From assembly GCF_008642275.1 (NCBI RefSeq), contig NZ_CP029189.1, forward strand, positions 2,920,001-2,984,000: a DNA stretch of 64,000 bases, read 5' to 3'. This DNA is from Streptomyces venezuelae. GTDB lineage: Bacteria > Actinomycetota > Actinomycetes > Streptomycetales > Streptomycetaceae. Made by a program: the position numbers and the translations under genes. This document shows, one piece after another, positions 17,098-25,341 of this stretch. How positions within the stretch are numbered: position 1 is the first letter of the stretch; the number at the start of each line of letters is the position of its first letter. Below the pieces are notes generated by a model. That model was not told the DNA's origin. It saw only the letters and a list, made by a program, of their open reading frames with translations, and searched no databases.

Positions 17098-17637
17098 ATG
17101 AACAGCACGAACAGCGCCGCCCCCGCCTCCCCCGTCGCTCCCGCCACGGTCGAGAGCGACCTCCAGATCGCCGGCGACATCCTCGCCGTCCAGCACCTCC
17201 TGCAGCCCGCCCGCGAACATCCGGCCACCATCGCCGAGTTCGCCGGGCTCGCCCGCTCCATCGCCGAGGACCGCGGCTCCTGGGAGCACCTCGTCGAGTA
17301 CGACGCCACCACCCGCTGGTACCACCGGCTGCGCACCGGCCCCGGGTACGAGGTCTGGCTGCTCAGCTGGGTTCCCGGCCAGGGCAGCGGCCGCCACGAC
17401 CACGGCGCCTCCTCCGGCGTCATGACCGTCCTGCAGGGCGAGCTCACCGAGCACACCCCGCGCGGCCGCAGCACCCACCGCCCCGGCACGCAGCGCGTCT
17501 TCGCCCCCGGCTACGCCCACGAGGTCGTCAACGACACCCTCGACGGCGCCGTCAGCCTGCACGTCTACTTCCCCGGCCTGACCGAGATGCCGATGCACAG
17601 CTGCTCCCCGGCCGAGTCCGAGACCGTACCGGCCTGA
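17098..17637 (+). CDS. Cysteine dioxygenase (type I, cupin)
   Basis: A 179-residue iron-dependent thiol dioxygenase that oxidises L-cysteine to cysteine sulfinate, lowering the cysteine pool. The 3-His Fe site is His100 and His102 (GRHDHGASSG) plus His141 (PGYAHEVVN). VLQGELTE is the cupin strand between them. Where the mammalian enzyme has its Cys-Tyr crosslink Cys, this has Gly, as in most bacterial members. The ATG at 17098 has GAGGT nine bases upstream, within a GAGGTACCTC palindrome that could hide the ribosome site. It is preceded by the polycysteine leader and followed after 52 bases by cofD. Confidence 0.92.
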   Translation: MNSTNSAAPASPVAPATVESDLQIAGDILAVQHLLQPAREHPATIAEFAGLARSIAEDRGSWEHLVEYDATTRWYHRLRTGPGYEVWLLSWVPGQGSGRHDHGASSGVMTVLQGELTEHTPRGRSTHRPGTQRVFAPGYAHEVVNDTLDGAVSLHVYFPGLTEMPMHSCSPAESETVPA

Positions 17638-17689
17638 GCTCCGCCCGGCCTCCGCCCCCCGGCGACGGCACGGCTGACAGACTGTCCGC

Positions 17690-18649
17690 ATGCGCATTGT
17701 TGTTCTGGCCGGCGGTATAGGCGGCGCCCGGTTCCTGTCCGGACTCAAGTCGGCGGTGCCCGACGCGGACATCACGGTCATCGGCAACACCGGTGACGAC
17801 ATTCACCTCTTCGGGCTCAAGGTCTGCCCCGACCTGGACACGGTGATGTACACCCTCGGCGGTGGCATCAACGAGGACCAGGGCTGGGGCCGCACCGACG
17901 AGTCCTTCACCGTCAAGGAGGAGCTGGCGGCGTACGGGGTCGGACCCACCTGGTTCGGCCTCGGCGACCGCGACTTCGCCACCCACATCGTGCGTACGCA
18001 GATGCTCGGCGCCGGCTACCCGCTGAGCTCCGTCACCGAGGCCCTCTGCGACCGCTGGCAGCCGGGCGTCCGGCTCCTGCCCATGTCCGACGACCGGGTC
18101 GAGACCCACGTCGCGATCACCGAGGCCGGCACCGGGGAACGCCGTGTCATCCACTTCCAGGAGTACTGGGTCCGGCTGCGCGCCTCGGTGGACGCGGAGG
18201 CGGTCGTACCCGTCGGGGCCGAGCAGGCCAAGCCCGCCCCCGGTGTGCTGGAGGCCATCGCCGCCGCCGACGTGATCGTCTTCCCGCCGTCCAACCCCGT
18301 GGTCTCGATCGGCACGATCCTCGCCGTCCCCGGCATCCGGGACGCCGTGGCCGCCGCGGAGGCTCCCGTCGTGGGCCTCTCCCCCATCGTCGGGGGCGCG
18401 CCCGTGCGCGGCATGGCCGACAAGGTGCTCGCCGCGGTGGGCGTCGAGTCCACCGCCGCCGCGGTCGCCCTGCACTACGGGACCGACCTGCTGGACGGCT
18501 GGCTGGTGGACACCTCGGACGCGGACGCCGTCGCCGCGGTCGAGGCCGCCGGGATCACCTGCCGCGCGGTGCCGCTGATGATGACCGACGTGGAGGCCAC
18601 CGCGGAGATGGCCCGCGCCGCGCTGGCACTGGCGGAGGCCTCCCGGTGA
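17690..18649 (+). CDS. cofD: 2-phospho-L-lactate transferase (coenzyme F420 biosynthesis)
   Basis: A 319-residue cytosolic enzyme of the CofD/FbiA family. It transfers the phospho-2C/3C unit from its GDP-activated donor to Fo, making (dehydro)F420-0. The glycine-rich start [14 protein letters not shown] and the [21 protein letters not shown] stretch, with the metal-binding Asp pair, are diagnostic. [16 protein letters not shown] and [16 protein letters not shown] follow in the usual order. Length is as expected. The TGA overlaps the GTG of the next gene (GTGA), so it is coupled to cofE. It may share a transcript with cysteine dioxygenase. Confidence 0.96.
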   Translation: MRIVVLAGGIGGARFLSGLKSAVPDADITVIGNTGDDIHLFGLKVCPDLDTVMYTLGGGINEDQGWGRTDESFTVKEELAAYGVGPTWFGLGDRDFATHIVRTQMLGAGYPLSSVTEALCDRWQPGVRLLPMSDDRVETHVAITEAGTGERRVIHFQEYWVRLRASVDAEAVVPVGAEQAKPAPGVLEAIAAADVIVFPPSNPVVSIGTILAVPGIRDAVAAAEAPVVGLSPIVGGAPVRGMADKVLAAVGVESTAAAVALHYGTDLLDGWLVDTSDADAVAAVEAAGITCRAVPLMMTDVEATAEMARAALALAEASR

Positions 18650-19944
18650 CGCCGGTGCCCGCGTACGAGGTGCGGGCGGTCGACGGGATCCCGGAGGTCA
18701 GGCCGGGCGACGACCTGGCGAAGCTGATCACGACGGCCGCCCCGGACCTGCGGGACGGGGACGTCCTGCTGGTCACCTCGAAGATCGTCTCCAAGGCCGA
18801 GGGCCGGATCGTGGAGGCCGGTTCGCGCGAGGCCGCGATCGACGCCGAGACCGTACGGGTGGTCGCACGCCGCGGTCCGCTGCGGATCGTCGAGAACCGG
18901 CAGGGCCTGGTGATGGCCGCGGCCGGCGTGGACGCCTCCAACACCGCCCCCGGCACGGTGCTGCTGCTGCCCGAGGACCCGGACGCGTCGGCGGCCGCGA
19001 TCCGCACCGGGGTGCGCGACATCCTGTCCGTGGACGTGGGCGTGGTGGTGACGGACACCTTCGGGCGGCCGTGGCGCAACGGGCTGACGGACGTGGCGAT
19101 CGGCTCGGCCGGGGTGCGCGTCCTGGACGACCTGCGCGGCGGCACGGACGCGCACGGCAATCCGCTGAGCGCGACGGTGGTCGCGACCGCGGACGAGCTC
19201 GCCGCCGCCGGCGACCTGGTCAAGGGCAAGGCGGCCGGGCTGCCGGTGGCCGTCGTGCGCGGGCTGGCGCACGTACTGGGCGAGGGCTCCTCGGCACGGG
19301 ACCTGGTGCGCCCGCCGGCCGACGACATGTTCCGGCTGGGCACCTCGGAAGCGGTACGGGAGGCCGTGACGCAGCGCCGCACGGTACGGGCCTTCACGGC
19401 GGAGCCGGTGGACCCGGGCGCGGTGCGGCGGGCGGTGGCTGCGGCCGTGACGGCCCCGGCCCCCCACCACACGACGCCGTGGCGGTTCGTCCTGCTGGAG
19501 TCGGAGGCCTCCCGGGTGCGGCTGCTGGACGCGATGCGGGACGCGTGGGTCGCCGATCTGCGGGCGGACGGCAAGTCCGAGGAGTCCGTGGCGAAGCGGG
19601 TGCGGCGCGGCGACGTGCTGCGGGCCGCCCCGTACCTGGTGGTGCCGTGTCTGGTCACGGACGGCGCGCACCACTACGGGCACGCCCGGCGGGACACGGC
19701 CGAGCGGGAGATGTTCGTGGTCGCCATGGGCGCGGGCGTGCAGAACCTGCTCGTCGCGCTGGCCGGGGAACGGCTGGGCTCGGCGTGGGTGTCCTCGACG
19801 ATGTTCTGCCGGGAGGTGGTGCGGGAGGTGCTGGAGCTGCCGCAGGACTGGGACCCGATGGGAACGGTGGCGGTGGGACACCCGGCGGCGGCTCCTGCGG
19901 ACCGGCCGGGGCGCTCCGCGGCGGACTTCATCCAGGTCCGCTGA
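18646..19944 (+). CDS. cofE: Bifunctional F420:gamma-glutamyl ligase / nitroreductase-like protein (FbiB type)
   Basis: A 432-residue fusion. Residues ~1-245 are CofE, which adds gamma-linked glutamates to F420-0 using GTP; the visible stretches are [16 protein letters not shown] and [20 protein letters not shown]. Residues ~250-432 are the nitroreductase/FMN-binding domain ([33 protein letters not shown]), which in mycobacterial FbiB reduces dehydro-F420 and helps extend the tail. The GTG start at 18646 overlaps cofD. The C-terminus has the [13 protein letters not shown] tail common in Streptomyces. Nothing suggests damage. Confidence 0.95.
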   Translation: MTPVPAYEVRAVDGIPEVRPGDDLAKLITTAAPDLRDGDVLLVTSKIVSKAEGRIVEAGSREAAIDAETVRVVARRGPLRIVENRQGLVMAAAGVDASNTAPGTVLLLPEDPDASAAAIRTGVRDILSVDVGVVVTDTFGRPWRNGLTDVAIGSAGVRVLDDLRGGTDAHGNPLSATVVATADELAAAGDLVKGKAAGLPVAVVRGLAHVLGEGSSARDLVRPPADDMFRLGTSEAVREAVTQRRTVRAFTAEPVDPGAVRRAVAAAVTAPAPHHTTPWRFVLLESEASRVRLLDAMRDAWVADLRADGKSEESVAKRVRRGDVLRAAPYLVVPCLVTDGAHHYGHARRDTAEREMFVVAMGAGVQNLLVALAGERLGSAWVSSTMFCREVVREVLELPQDWDPMGTVAVGHPAAAPADRPGRSAADFIQVR

Positions 19945-20139
19945 GGCGGGCCAGCCCGGGCGGCCCGGGCGGGCCGTGTCTCGTGGATCGGGCAGGGTCG
20001 GGCCGGGGTCTTCCCGGGCCCGCAGCGAGGCGGCCGGGGAAGGCGGCGCGGAGCGTCGTCGGTCCAGGCCGACGCCGACGCCGCGGGGCGGGGCGGGGTG
20101 CCGGTCGCCCCGGGCCCGGTCCGACCTGCGGGCCCGGAC
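19945..20139. other. Convergent intergenic region cofE / glycosylase
   Basis: About 195 GC-rich bases begin with overlapping CGGGCGG and GGCCCGGG repeats just after the cofE stop, and these may act as terminators. No gene was seen. Confidence 0.4.
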
Positions 20140-21138
20140 TCAGAGCCGGCCGATGTCGCCGCGCGGCATGCGGGGCGTGCGGCGGGGTGGGGTGCGGCCC
20201 GCGAGGAGGATGAGGCGGGCTGCGCGGTGTCGCTGGCCGGCGTACGGGGCGAGGAGCTCCAGCATGGCGGCGTCGTCGGCGTCGCGGTCGCCCACGAGGG
20301 CGTAGCCGACGATGCCGGGCAGGTGGAGGTCCCCGGTGGTGATCGCGTCGGGGTGGCCGTTGCTGCGCTGGAGGGTTTCGGCGGAGGTCCACGGGCCGAT
20401 GCCGGGAACGGCCTCCAGCCTTCGTACGGCCTCGGGCAGGTCCATCGCCGCGGCCTCTTCCAGGCGGTTCGCCACGCGGGCCGCCCGCACGATCGCGGCG
20501 GAGCGCTTGGCGTCGACCCCGGCCTTGTGCCAGTCCCAGGACGGGATCATGGCCCAGGTGGCCGGGGCGGGCATGACGTACAGGCCCGGGCCGGCCGGGC
20601 CCGGGGCGGGCTCGCCGTACTGCCTGACCAGGCGGCGCCAGGCACGGTAGGCCTCGTCGGCGGTGACCTTCTGCTCCAGGACCGTGGGGATCAGGGATTC
20701 GAGGACCAGGCCGGTACGGGTGAGGCGCAGGCCGGGGCGGCGGCGGTGGCTGGCGTGCACGAGGCGGTGGCGGGGTACGAACGCGGCGGGATCGTCGCCC
20801 GCGCCGAGGAGTACGGGCAGCTGTTCGAGGAACCAGTCGGCACCGGGGCCCCAGGCCTCGGCGTGCACCTGCTCGCCCGCACGGGACACGCGGAGGGTGG
20901 CCGGGCCCTGCGGGGTGCGGGCGGTGCGCCAGACCGAGCCGTCCGGGGTGACCCGGAAGGTGGGGTCGGCGGGGCCACGGCGGAGCGGGCCGAGGGTGAG
21001 TCCGAGGTCGACGGGGCCGTCGGGGGTCCAGCGGCGTTCCCCGGCCCCGGAACCGGCGGTGCTTCCGCGGCCCGCGGGGACGTCGGTGCGTCCGCCGCGG
21101 ACGGCGGCGCGGGTGAGGGGATCGAAGCGGCCGGCCAT
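20140..21138 (-). CDS. DNA-3-methyladenine glycosylase (AlkA-like, HhH-GPD)
   Basis: A ~332-residue base-excision repair glycosylase that removes alkylated purines. The helix-hairpin-helix is LEAVPGIGPWTSAETL. The catalytic Asp is in AITTGDLHLPG, 20 residues on. Upstream, LIPTVLEQKVTADEAYRAWR is the family's first helical motif. No Cys cluster for an Fe-S site is seen, consistent with AlkA rather than EndoIII. The ATG at 21138 (MAGRFDPLTRAAVRGG) is preferred over upstream starts, which read low-complexity Arg/Ala. The gene stands alone between two unrelated genes on its strand. Confidence 0.88.
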   Translation of the reverse strand: MAGRFDPLTRAAVRGGRTDVPAGRGSTAGSGAGERRWTPDGPVDLGLTLGPLRRGPADPTFRVTPDGSVWRTARTPQGPATLRVSRAGEQVHAEAWGPGADWFLEQLPVLLGAGDDPAAFVPRHRLVHASHRRRPGLRLTRTGLVLESLIPTVLEQKVTADEAYRAWRRLVRQYGEPAPGPAGPGLYVMPAPATWAMIPSWDWHKAGVDAKRSAAIVRAARVANRLEEAAAMDLPEAVRRLEAVPGIGPWTSAETLQRSNGHPDAITTGDLHLPGIVGYALVGDRDADDAAMLELLAPYAGQRHRAARLILLAGRTPPRRTPRMPRGDIGRL

Positions 21139-21429
21139 GTCCCGAGCGTAGCCCGGCGCGGCCGCGGCCCCCGGGGCCCGGCTCCTGGAGGGGCCGGGCC
21201 CGGCCGTCGTGGCCGCCTGTTCGCCGCGCCGGCGATCGGAGGCGAGGGCACGGGCACGGGCGCGGGGCACGGTGCGGGATGCGGGATGCGGGGCGGAGCC
21301 CCGGCGACGGCGCCGCGCGCCCGGACCCCGTGAACCCCACGGACCCCGGGCCCATGGACCCGCAGAGCCCGGTCCCGCAGACCCGCAGACTCCGGACCCG
21401 CAGGCCCCGGACCCGCAGACCGCCGGAGG
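21139..21429. other. Intergenic region with GGACCCGCAG repeats
   Basis: About 290 bases hold a direct-repeat patch at 21356-21420 (GGACCCGCAG at 21356, 21394 and 21409, plus two partial copies), with 15-base spacing in the last pair. No gene is supported. The repeats sit just after the amidase stop. Confidence 0.5.
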
Positions 21430-22836
21430 CTACGGGCGGCCCTGGAGCTTGGCCGAGGCCGTGCGCGCGGCGCCCAGCTTGCCGTAGAGCTTCGCGCCCG
21501 GGCACTGGGTGGCGAAGCCGTCCCGGTGGCCGGAGATGACGTTCATCGACACGTTCCTGCCCTTGGGGTAGCGGTTGCCTCCGCCCGACGTCAGGGTGGT
21601 CTTCGCGCGCGGGTCCCGGCCGAAGAGGCCGAGCTTCCAGGCCGTGAGGCGCGCGACCGAGTCGACCACCGCCGCGGGCGGGGTCGCGGAGGTGAAGGTG
21701 CCCAGCACCGCGACGCCCATGCTGTTGGTGTTGAAGCCCATGGTGTGCGCGCCGAGGACCGCCTTGGAGACGCCGCCCGCGCGTCCCTCGTAGACCGTGC
21801 CGCACTTGTCGACGGCGAAGTTGTAGCCGAGGTCCCGCCAGCCGTTGCTGATCACGTGGTAGCGGTACAGGCTGCGCAGGACCGCGGGGGCGTCCTTGCA
21901 GGCGTAGTTGTTGCCGGAGGCGCTGTGGTGGACGAAGGCCGCCTTGACCGTGCTCGTGTAGACGAAGCCCGACTCGCGCAGGCCCTCGTCCGCGCCCCAG
22001 CCCTTGCGGGTGACGATCCGCGGACGCGGTCCGATGTACGGGGCTGCGGCCGCGGTCAGTTCGCCGTCGCTCGCGAAGACGGCGTCGGCGGTGGAGTCGG
22101 CCTTGTCGAGTGCGGTGATCTCGTTCGCGCCGAGCGAGGCGTGCGGGACGTTCGCGGCTGAGGACTCCGCCGTCCCCATCGACATGGCGGGCACCGTCAC
22201 CTCGCCCTTGCCGTCGCCGTCGGAGCCCGTGTTCTTGCCGTCGGCGCCGGTGGCGGGGGTGTCCGCGCCCGGGTCGACGAGCTCGATCCGCATGCCCGTG
22301 GGCAGCCGGGAGGGGGCGCGGGTGGCCGGGGCGCCGGATTCGGCCTGGACGCGGACCTCCACGGCGTCGGACTCGCCCACCCACAGCGGGGCGGTGGCGC
22401 CGCGGATCGGGCGGGAGCCGCGTTCCGCCGCGTCGGGGTCGGCGCCGTGTTCGCCGTTGTGGGTCTCGACGTCCTGCCAGTCCGACCAGGTGGCGGTCCG
22501 CGTGGAGCGGGTGCGGACCTGGACCCGGCCGTTCAGTTCGGTGGCCGCGTCGTCCCAGACCACGCCGACCAGCGAGAACGTCTTGACCTCACGTGCGGTC
22601 AGGCCCTGCGTCTCGGGGCGGGCCGGGGAGGCGCTCATTCCGGGGACTCCGGGCGCCCGCGTCGCAGGCGGTCCCAGCGGGACGAGCGGCAGCGACTGGG
22701 TGGACCCGGCGGGGGTTACGGGGGCGGTCTCGGCCAGGGCGGGGGTGGGGAGCGCGAGGGGCAGGGCCAGTACGGCGGCCGTCGCGACGCCGATCGAGGA
22801 AGCAAGGAATCCACGCATGAAAAGGATGGTGAGCAC
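21430..22836 (-). CDS. Secreted N-acetylmuramoyl-L-alanine amidase (PGRP/Amidase_2)
   Basis: A ~468-residue exported peptidoglycan hydrolase. The signal peptide starts MRGFLASSIGVATAAVLALP and ends near ALAET. Residues ~35-260 are an uncharacterised beta-rich region. The C-terminal PGRP domain (~285-455) has AAFVHHSAS (Zn His), YRYHVISNGWRDLGYNF (Zn His and catalytic region), GAHTMGFN and VISGHRDGFATQCPG (Zn His and Cys). It would cleave the muramoyl-Ala bond of the wall. The longest start is the GTG at 22836; the ATG at 22818 gives a neater signal peptide. Neither has a strong ribosome site. Confidence 0.92.
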   Translation of the reverse strand: MLTILFMRGFLASSIGVATAAVLALPLALPTPALAETAPVTPAGSTQSLPLVPLGPPATRAPGVPGMSASPARPETQGLTAREVKTFSLVGVVWDDAATELNGRVQVRTRSTRTATWSDWQDVETHNGEHGADPDAAERGSRPIRGATAPLWVGESDAVEVRVQAESGAPATRAPSRLPTGMRIELVDPGADTPATGADGKNTGSDGDGKGEVTVPAMSMGTAESSAANVPHASLGANEITALDKADSTADAVFASDGELTAAAAPYIGPRPRIVTRKGWGADEGLRESGFVYTSTVKAAFVHHSASGNNYACKDAPAVLRSLYRYHVISNGWRDLGYNFAVDKCGTVYEGRAGGVSKAVLGAHTMGFNTNSMGVAVLGTFTSATPPAAVVDSVARLTAWKLGLFGRDPRAKTTLTSGGGNRYPKGRNVSMNVISGHRDGFATQCPGAKLYGKLGAARTASAKLQGRP

Positions 22837-22897
22837 GCCGATCGCCGGGCGCCATCCGAGAACTGACGCTCCGTCCGGCCCGTCGCGCGTTACCCCT

Positions 22898-22934
22898 CCC
22901 CCGTACGGGGGAGTCGACGGCCCCCGTACGGGGG
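22898..22934. promoter_or_regulatory. Paired 14-bp palindromes in divergent promoter
   Basis: CCCCCGTACGGGGG occurs twice, at 22898-22911 and 22921-22934, with centres 23 bases apart (about two helical turns). They lie between the amidase and TIGR03089 starts. The second overlaps the expected -35 of a TACGCT -10 (22946-22951). Confidence 0.6.
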
Positions 22935-22945
22935 ACGGGCCCGCG

Positions 22946-22951
22946 TACGCT
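22946..22951 (+). promoter_or_regulatory. -10 element of predicted leaderless promoter
   Basis: TACGCT ends seven bases before the GTG at 22959. This places the transcription start at the start codon and fits the lack of a ribosome-binding site. Confidence 0.4.
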
Positions 22952-22958
22952 GTGCCGG

Positions 22959-23708
22959 GTGAACGCCACTGACCGCACCCCTGCCGACCTGCTGCGATCC
23001 GCGCTCGCCGCCGATCCGGGTCGCCCGCTCGTCACCTTCTACGACGACGCCACCGGCGAGCGCGTCGAATTGTCCGTCGCGACCTTCGCCAATTGGGTGG
23101 CCAAGACCGCCAACCTGCTCCAGGGCGACCTCGGGGCCGAACCCGGGGACCGGCTCGCGCTGATGCTCCCGGCGCACTGGCAGAGCGCGGTGTGGCTGCT
23201 CGCCTGTGCCTCCGTCGGGGTCGTCGCCGAGGTCGGCGGGGATCCGGCGGACGCGGATCTCGTCGTCAGCGGCCCGGACACCCTGGAGCGGGCCCTGGCG
23301 TGCGGCGGTGAGCGGGTGGCGCTCGCGCTGCGGCCGCTGGGCGGACGGTTCCCGCAGCCGCCGGCCGGGTTCGCCGACTACGCGGTGGAGGTGCCGGGGC
23401 AGGGCGACCGCTTCGCGCCCTTCGTGCCGGTGGATCCCGGGGGTCCGGCGCTGGTCGTGGGCGGCGAGGAGCTGACGCACACGGCGCTGGTGGCCCGCGC
23501 GCGTGAGGACGCGGCGAGGCTCGGCCTCGGCGAGGGCTCGCGGGTGCTGACCGGGCTCGGCTACGACACCTGGGACGGCCTCTCGGCCGGGCTCTACGCC
23601 GCGCTGGCCGCGGGCGGGTCCGTGGTGCTGTGCCGGAACCTGGACCGGCTCCCGGCGGACGGGCTGGTGCAGCGCCGCGAGAGCGAGCGCGTCACCCACA
23701 CCGTCTGA
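22959..23708 (+). CDS. TIGR03089 family protein
   Basis: A 249-residue actinobacterial protein that looks like a reduced N-terminal part of acyl/AMP-dependent ligases. It has VTFYDDATGERVELSVATFA and NLLQGDLGAEPGDRLALMLP, matching the early region of adenylating enzymes. It lacks the P-loop-like Ser/Thr/Gly motif and the C-terminal catalytic Lys domain, so adenylation is unlikely. The family has no firm function to my knowledge. The GTG start appears leaderless. It stands just upstream of the LCP cluster on the same strand; a link to wall assembly is only suggested by position. Confidence 0.85.
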   Translation: MNATDRTPADLLRSALAADPGRPLVTFYDDATGERVELSVATFANWVAKTANLLQGDLGAEPGDRLALMLPAHWQSAVWLLACASVGVVAEVGGDPADADLVVSGPDTLERALACGGERVALALRPLGGRFPQPPAGFADYAVEVPGQGDRFAPFVPVDPGGPALVVGGEELTHTALVARAREDAARLGLGEGSRVLTGLGYDTWDGLSAGLYAALAAGGSVVLCRNLDRLPADGLVQRRESERVTHTV

Positions 23709-23893
23709 TCGCCGGCCGGAGGCCTGTCACTCACACTGGTGAGAGGCAGGTACGGGCGATTTGTCACCCGAACGGTCCTAGACAAGCCCCCGCCCCCGGG
23801 CTGCTCCGGCACCTCGGGGGCAGCATCGGCAGTGGCCGTGCTCACCCGTACGGCCGACGGCCCGCAGTCGTAGCGGCGAGGGGACGGACGCCA

Positions 23894-25120
23894 GTGACGG
23901 ACAGCGCAGGCATACCGGGTGGCACCGGCGCGGCCGGGGGTGCGGGGCGGCCCCCGCGCACCCGCGGGCGCCGGCGCCGGCTGCTGCGCTGGACGGGCCT
24001 CGGGGCGGTCTTCCTGGTCCTGGCGGGTACGGCCACCGGCTGGTGGCTCTACAACAAGCTCGACGGGAACATCACCGAGGACACCTCGGCCGCGGCCGAG
24101 CTGCGGCGCTACGAGCGCGAGCGCCCGGCGCACCTGGCCACCGGGGCCCAGAACATCCTGCTGATCGGCTCGGACTCGCGCTCCGGCCGGGACAACGCCA
24201 GGTACGGCCAGGACGGGGGTACCCAGCGCTCGGACACCACGATCCTGCTGCACCTGCCGCAGGACCGCAGGAGCGCGACCGCGGTGTCGATACCCCGGGA
24301 CCTGATGACGGACATCCCCTCCTGCCGGCAGGTGGACGGGAGCCGGACCGCCGAACGGTTCGCGCAGTTCAACTGGGCGTTCCAGTGGGGCGGGGCCGCC
24401 TGCACGATCCGTACGGTGGAGAGGCTGACCGGGATCCGCGTCGACCATCACATGGTCGTCGACTTCGGCGGGTTCAAGAAGATGGTCAACGCCATCGGCG
24501 GGGTGGAGGTCTGCCTCAAGGAACCGGTGAACGACGCCGAGGCCAAGCTGCGGCTGGCCGCCGGCCGCCAGACCCTGCGGGGCGAGCAGGCGCTGGGGTA
24601 CGTACGCGCCCGCCACAGCCTGGGCAACGGCAGTGACACCGAACGGATGGACCGGCAGCAGCAGTTCCTCGGTTCGCTCGTCAAGAAGGTGCAGAGCAAC
24701 GGGGTGCTGCTCAATCCGGCGCGGCTGTACCCGCTGCTGGACGCGGCGACCTCCTCGGTGACCACGGACCCGGGGCTGGCCTCGCTGCGCGGGCTGTACG
24801 AACTCGTGCGGGGCATGCGGGACATCCCGACCGATCAGGTCAAGTTCCTGACGGTGCCCCGCAGGCCGTACGCTCCCGACCCGAACCGGGACGAGCTGGT
24901 CGAGCCCGACGCGCAGCGGCTGTTCCAGCAGCTGCGGACGGACAAGCCGGTGACGGTCGCGCCGCCGGAGCCCTCGCCGAGCGCGGCCGCCGCCGAGGGC
25001 GGCGGGACGGGCACGGAGGGCGGTTCGGACCCGGATTCCACCGAAGAGGGAACCGTCACACCTCAGGCACCCGTCCCTACTTTCACGGGAACCACTGCGG
25101 GTAACGCCGACTGCCGGTAA
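23894..25120 (+). CDS. LytR-CpsA-Psr (LCP) family protein 1
   Basis: A ~408-residue membrane-anchored LCP phosphotransferase. These enzymes attach teichoic acids or other glycopolymers from a lipid carrier to peptidoglycan. A short basic cytosolic tail and one helix (~40-62) precede the LCP domain (~90-320). Core motifs are NILLIGSDSRSGRDN, RSDTTILLHLPQ, AVSIPRDLMTDIP and RGEQALGYVRARHS. The C-terminus is a Pro/Glu/Gly-rich tail without a LytR_C domain. The GTG at 23894 (VTDSAGIPGG) is preferred; the frame is open upstream, but that part is low-complexity and overlaps the TIGR03089 gene. It is the first of five LCP genes. Confidence 0.93.
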   Translation: MTDSAGIPGGTGAAGGAGRPPRTRGRRRRLLRWTGLGAVFLVLAGTATGWWLYNKLDGNITEDTSAAAELRRYERERPAHLATGAQNILLIGSDSRSGRDNARYGQDGGTQRSDTTILLHLPQDRRSATAVSIPRDLMTDIPSCRQVDGSRTAERFAQFNWAFQWGGAACTIRTVERLTGIRVDHHMVVDFGGFKKMVNAIGGVEVCLKEPVNDAEAKLRLAAGRQTLRGEQALGYVRARHSLGNGSDTERMDRQQQFLGSLVKKVQSNGVLLNPARLYPLLDAATSSVTTDPGLASLRGLYELVRGMRDIPTDQVKFLTVPRRPYAPDPNRDELVEPDAQRLFQQLRTDKPVTVAPPEPSPSAAAAEGGGTGTEGGSDPDSTEEGTVTPQAPVPTFTGTTAGNADCR

Positions 25121-25203
25121 AGCAATCCCAAAAGCCGGTGCCCGAACCGAGCGGGATGGGCGGTTCACCCCGTTATAAGGGGAGTGGAATTTGTCACCAG
25201 CAT

Positions 25204-25232
25204 GGTTTGCCGCCGAACAGGGCGGATAGGGT
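25204..25232 (+). promoter_or_regulatory. Candidate promoter of LCP gene 2
   Basis: GGTTTG (25204-25209), 17 bases, then TAGGGT (25227-25232), a classic Streptomyces -10. It lies 110 bases before the GTG start of the second LCP gene. Confidence 0.45.
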
Positions 25233-25341
25233 GAGCGATCCGGTGCCCGGCCGGACCAGAGGCGGGCACCAGCAGCCGGATCGTTGACCGTGCGCCTGGG
25301 GGAGGCGCGTCGCGAGGCACCGACGGAGGATTCGAGCAACC

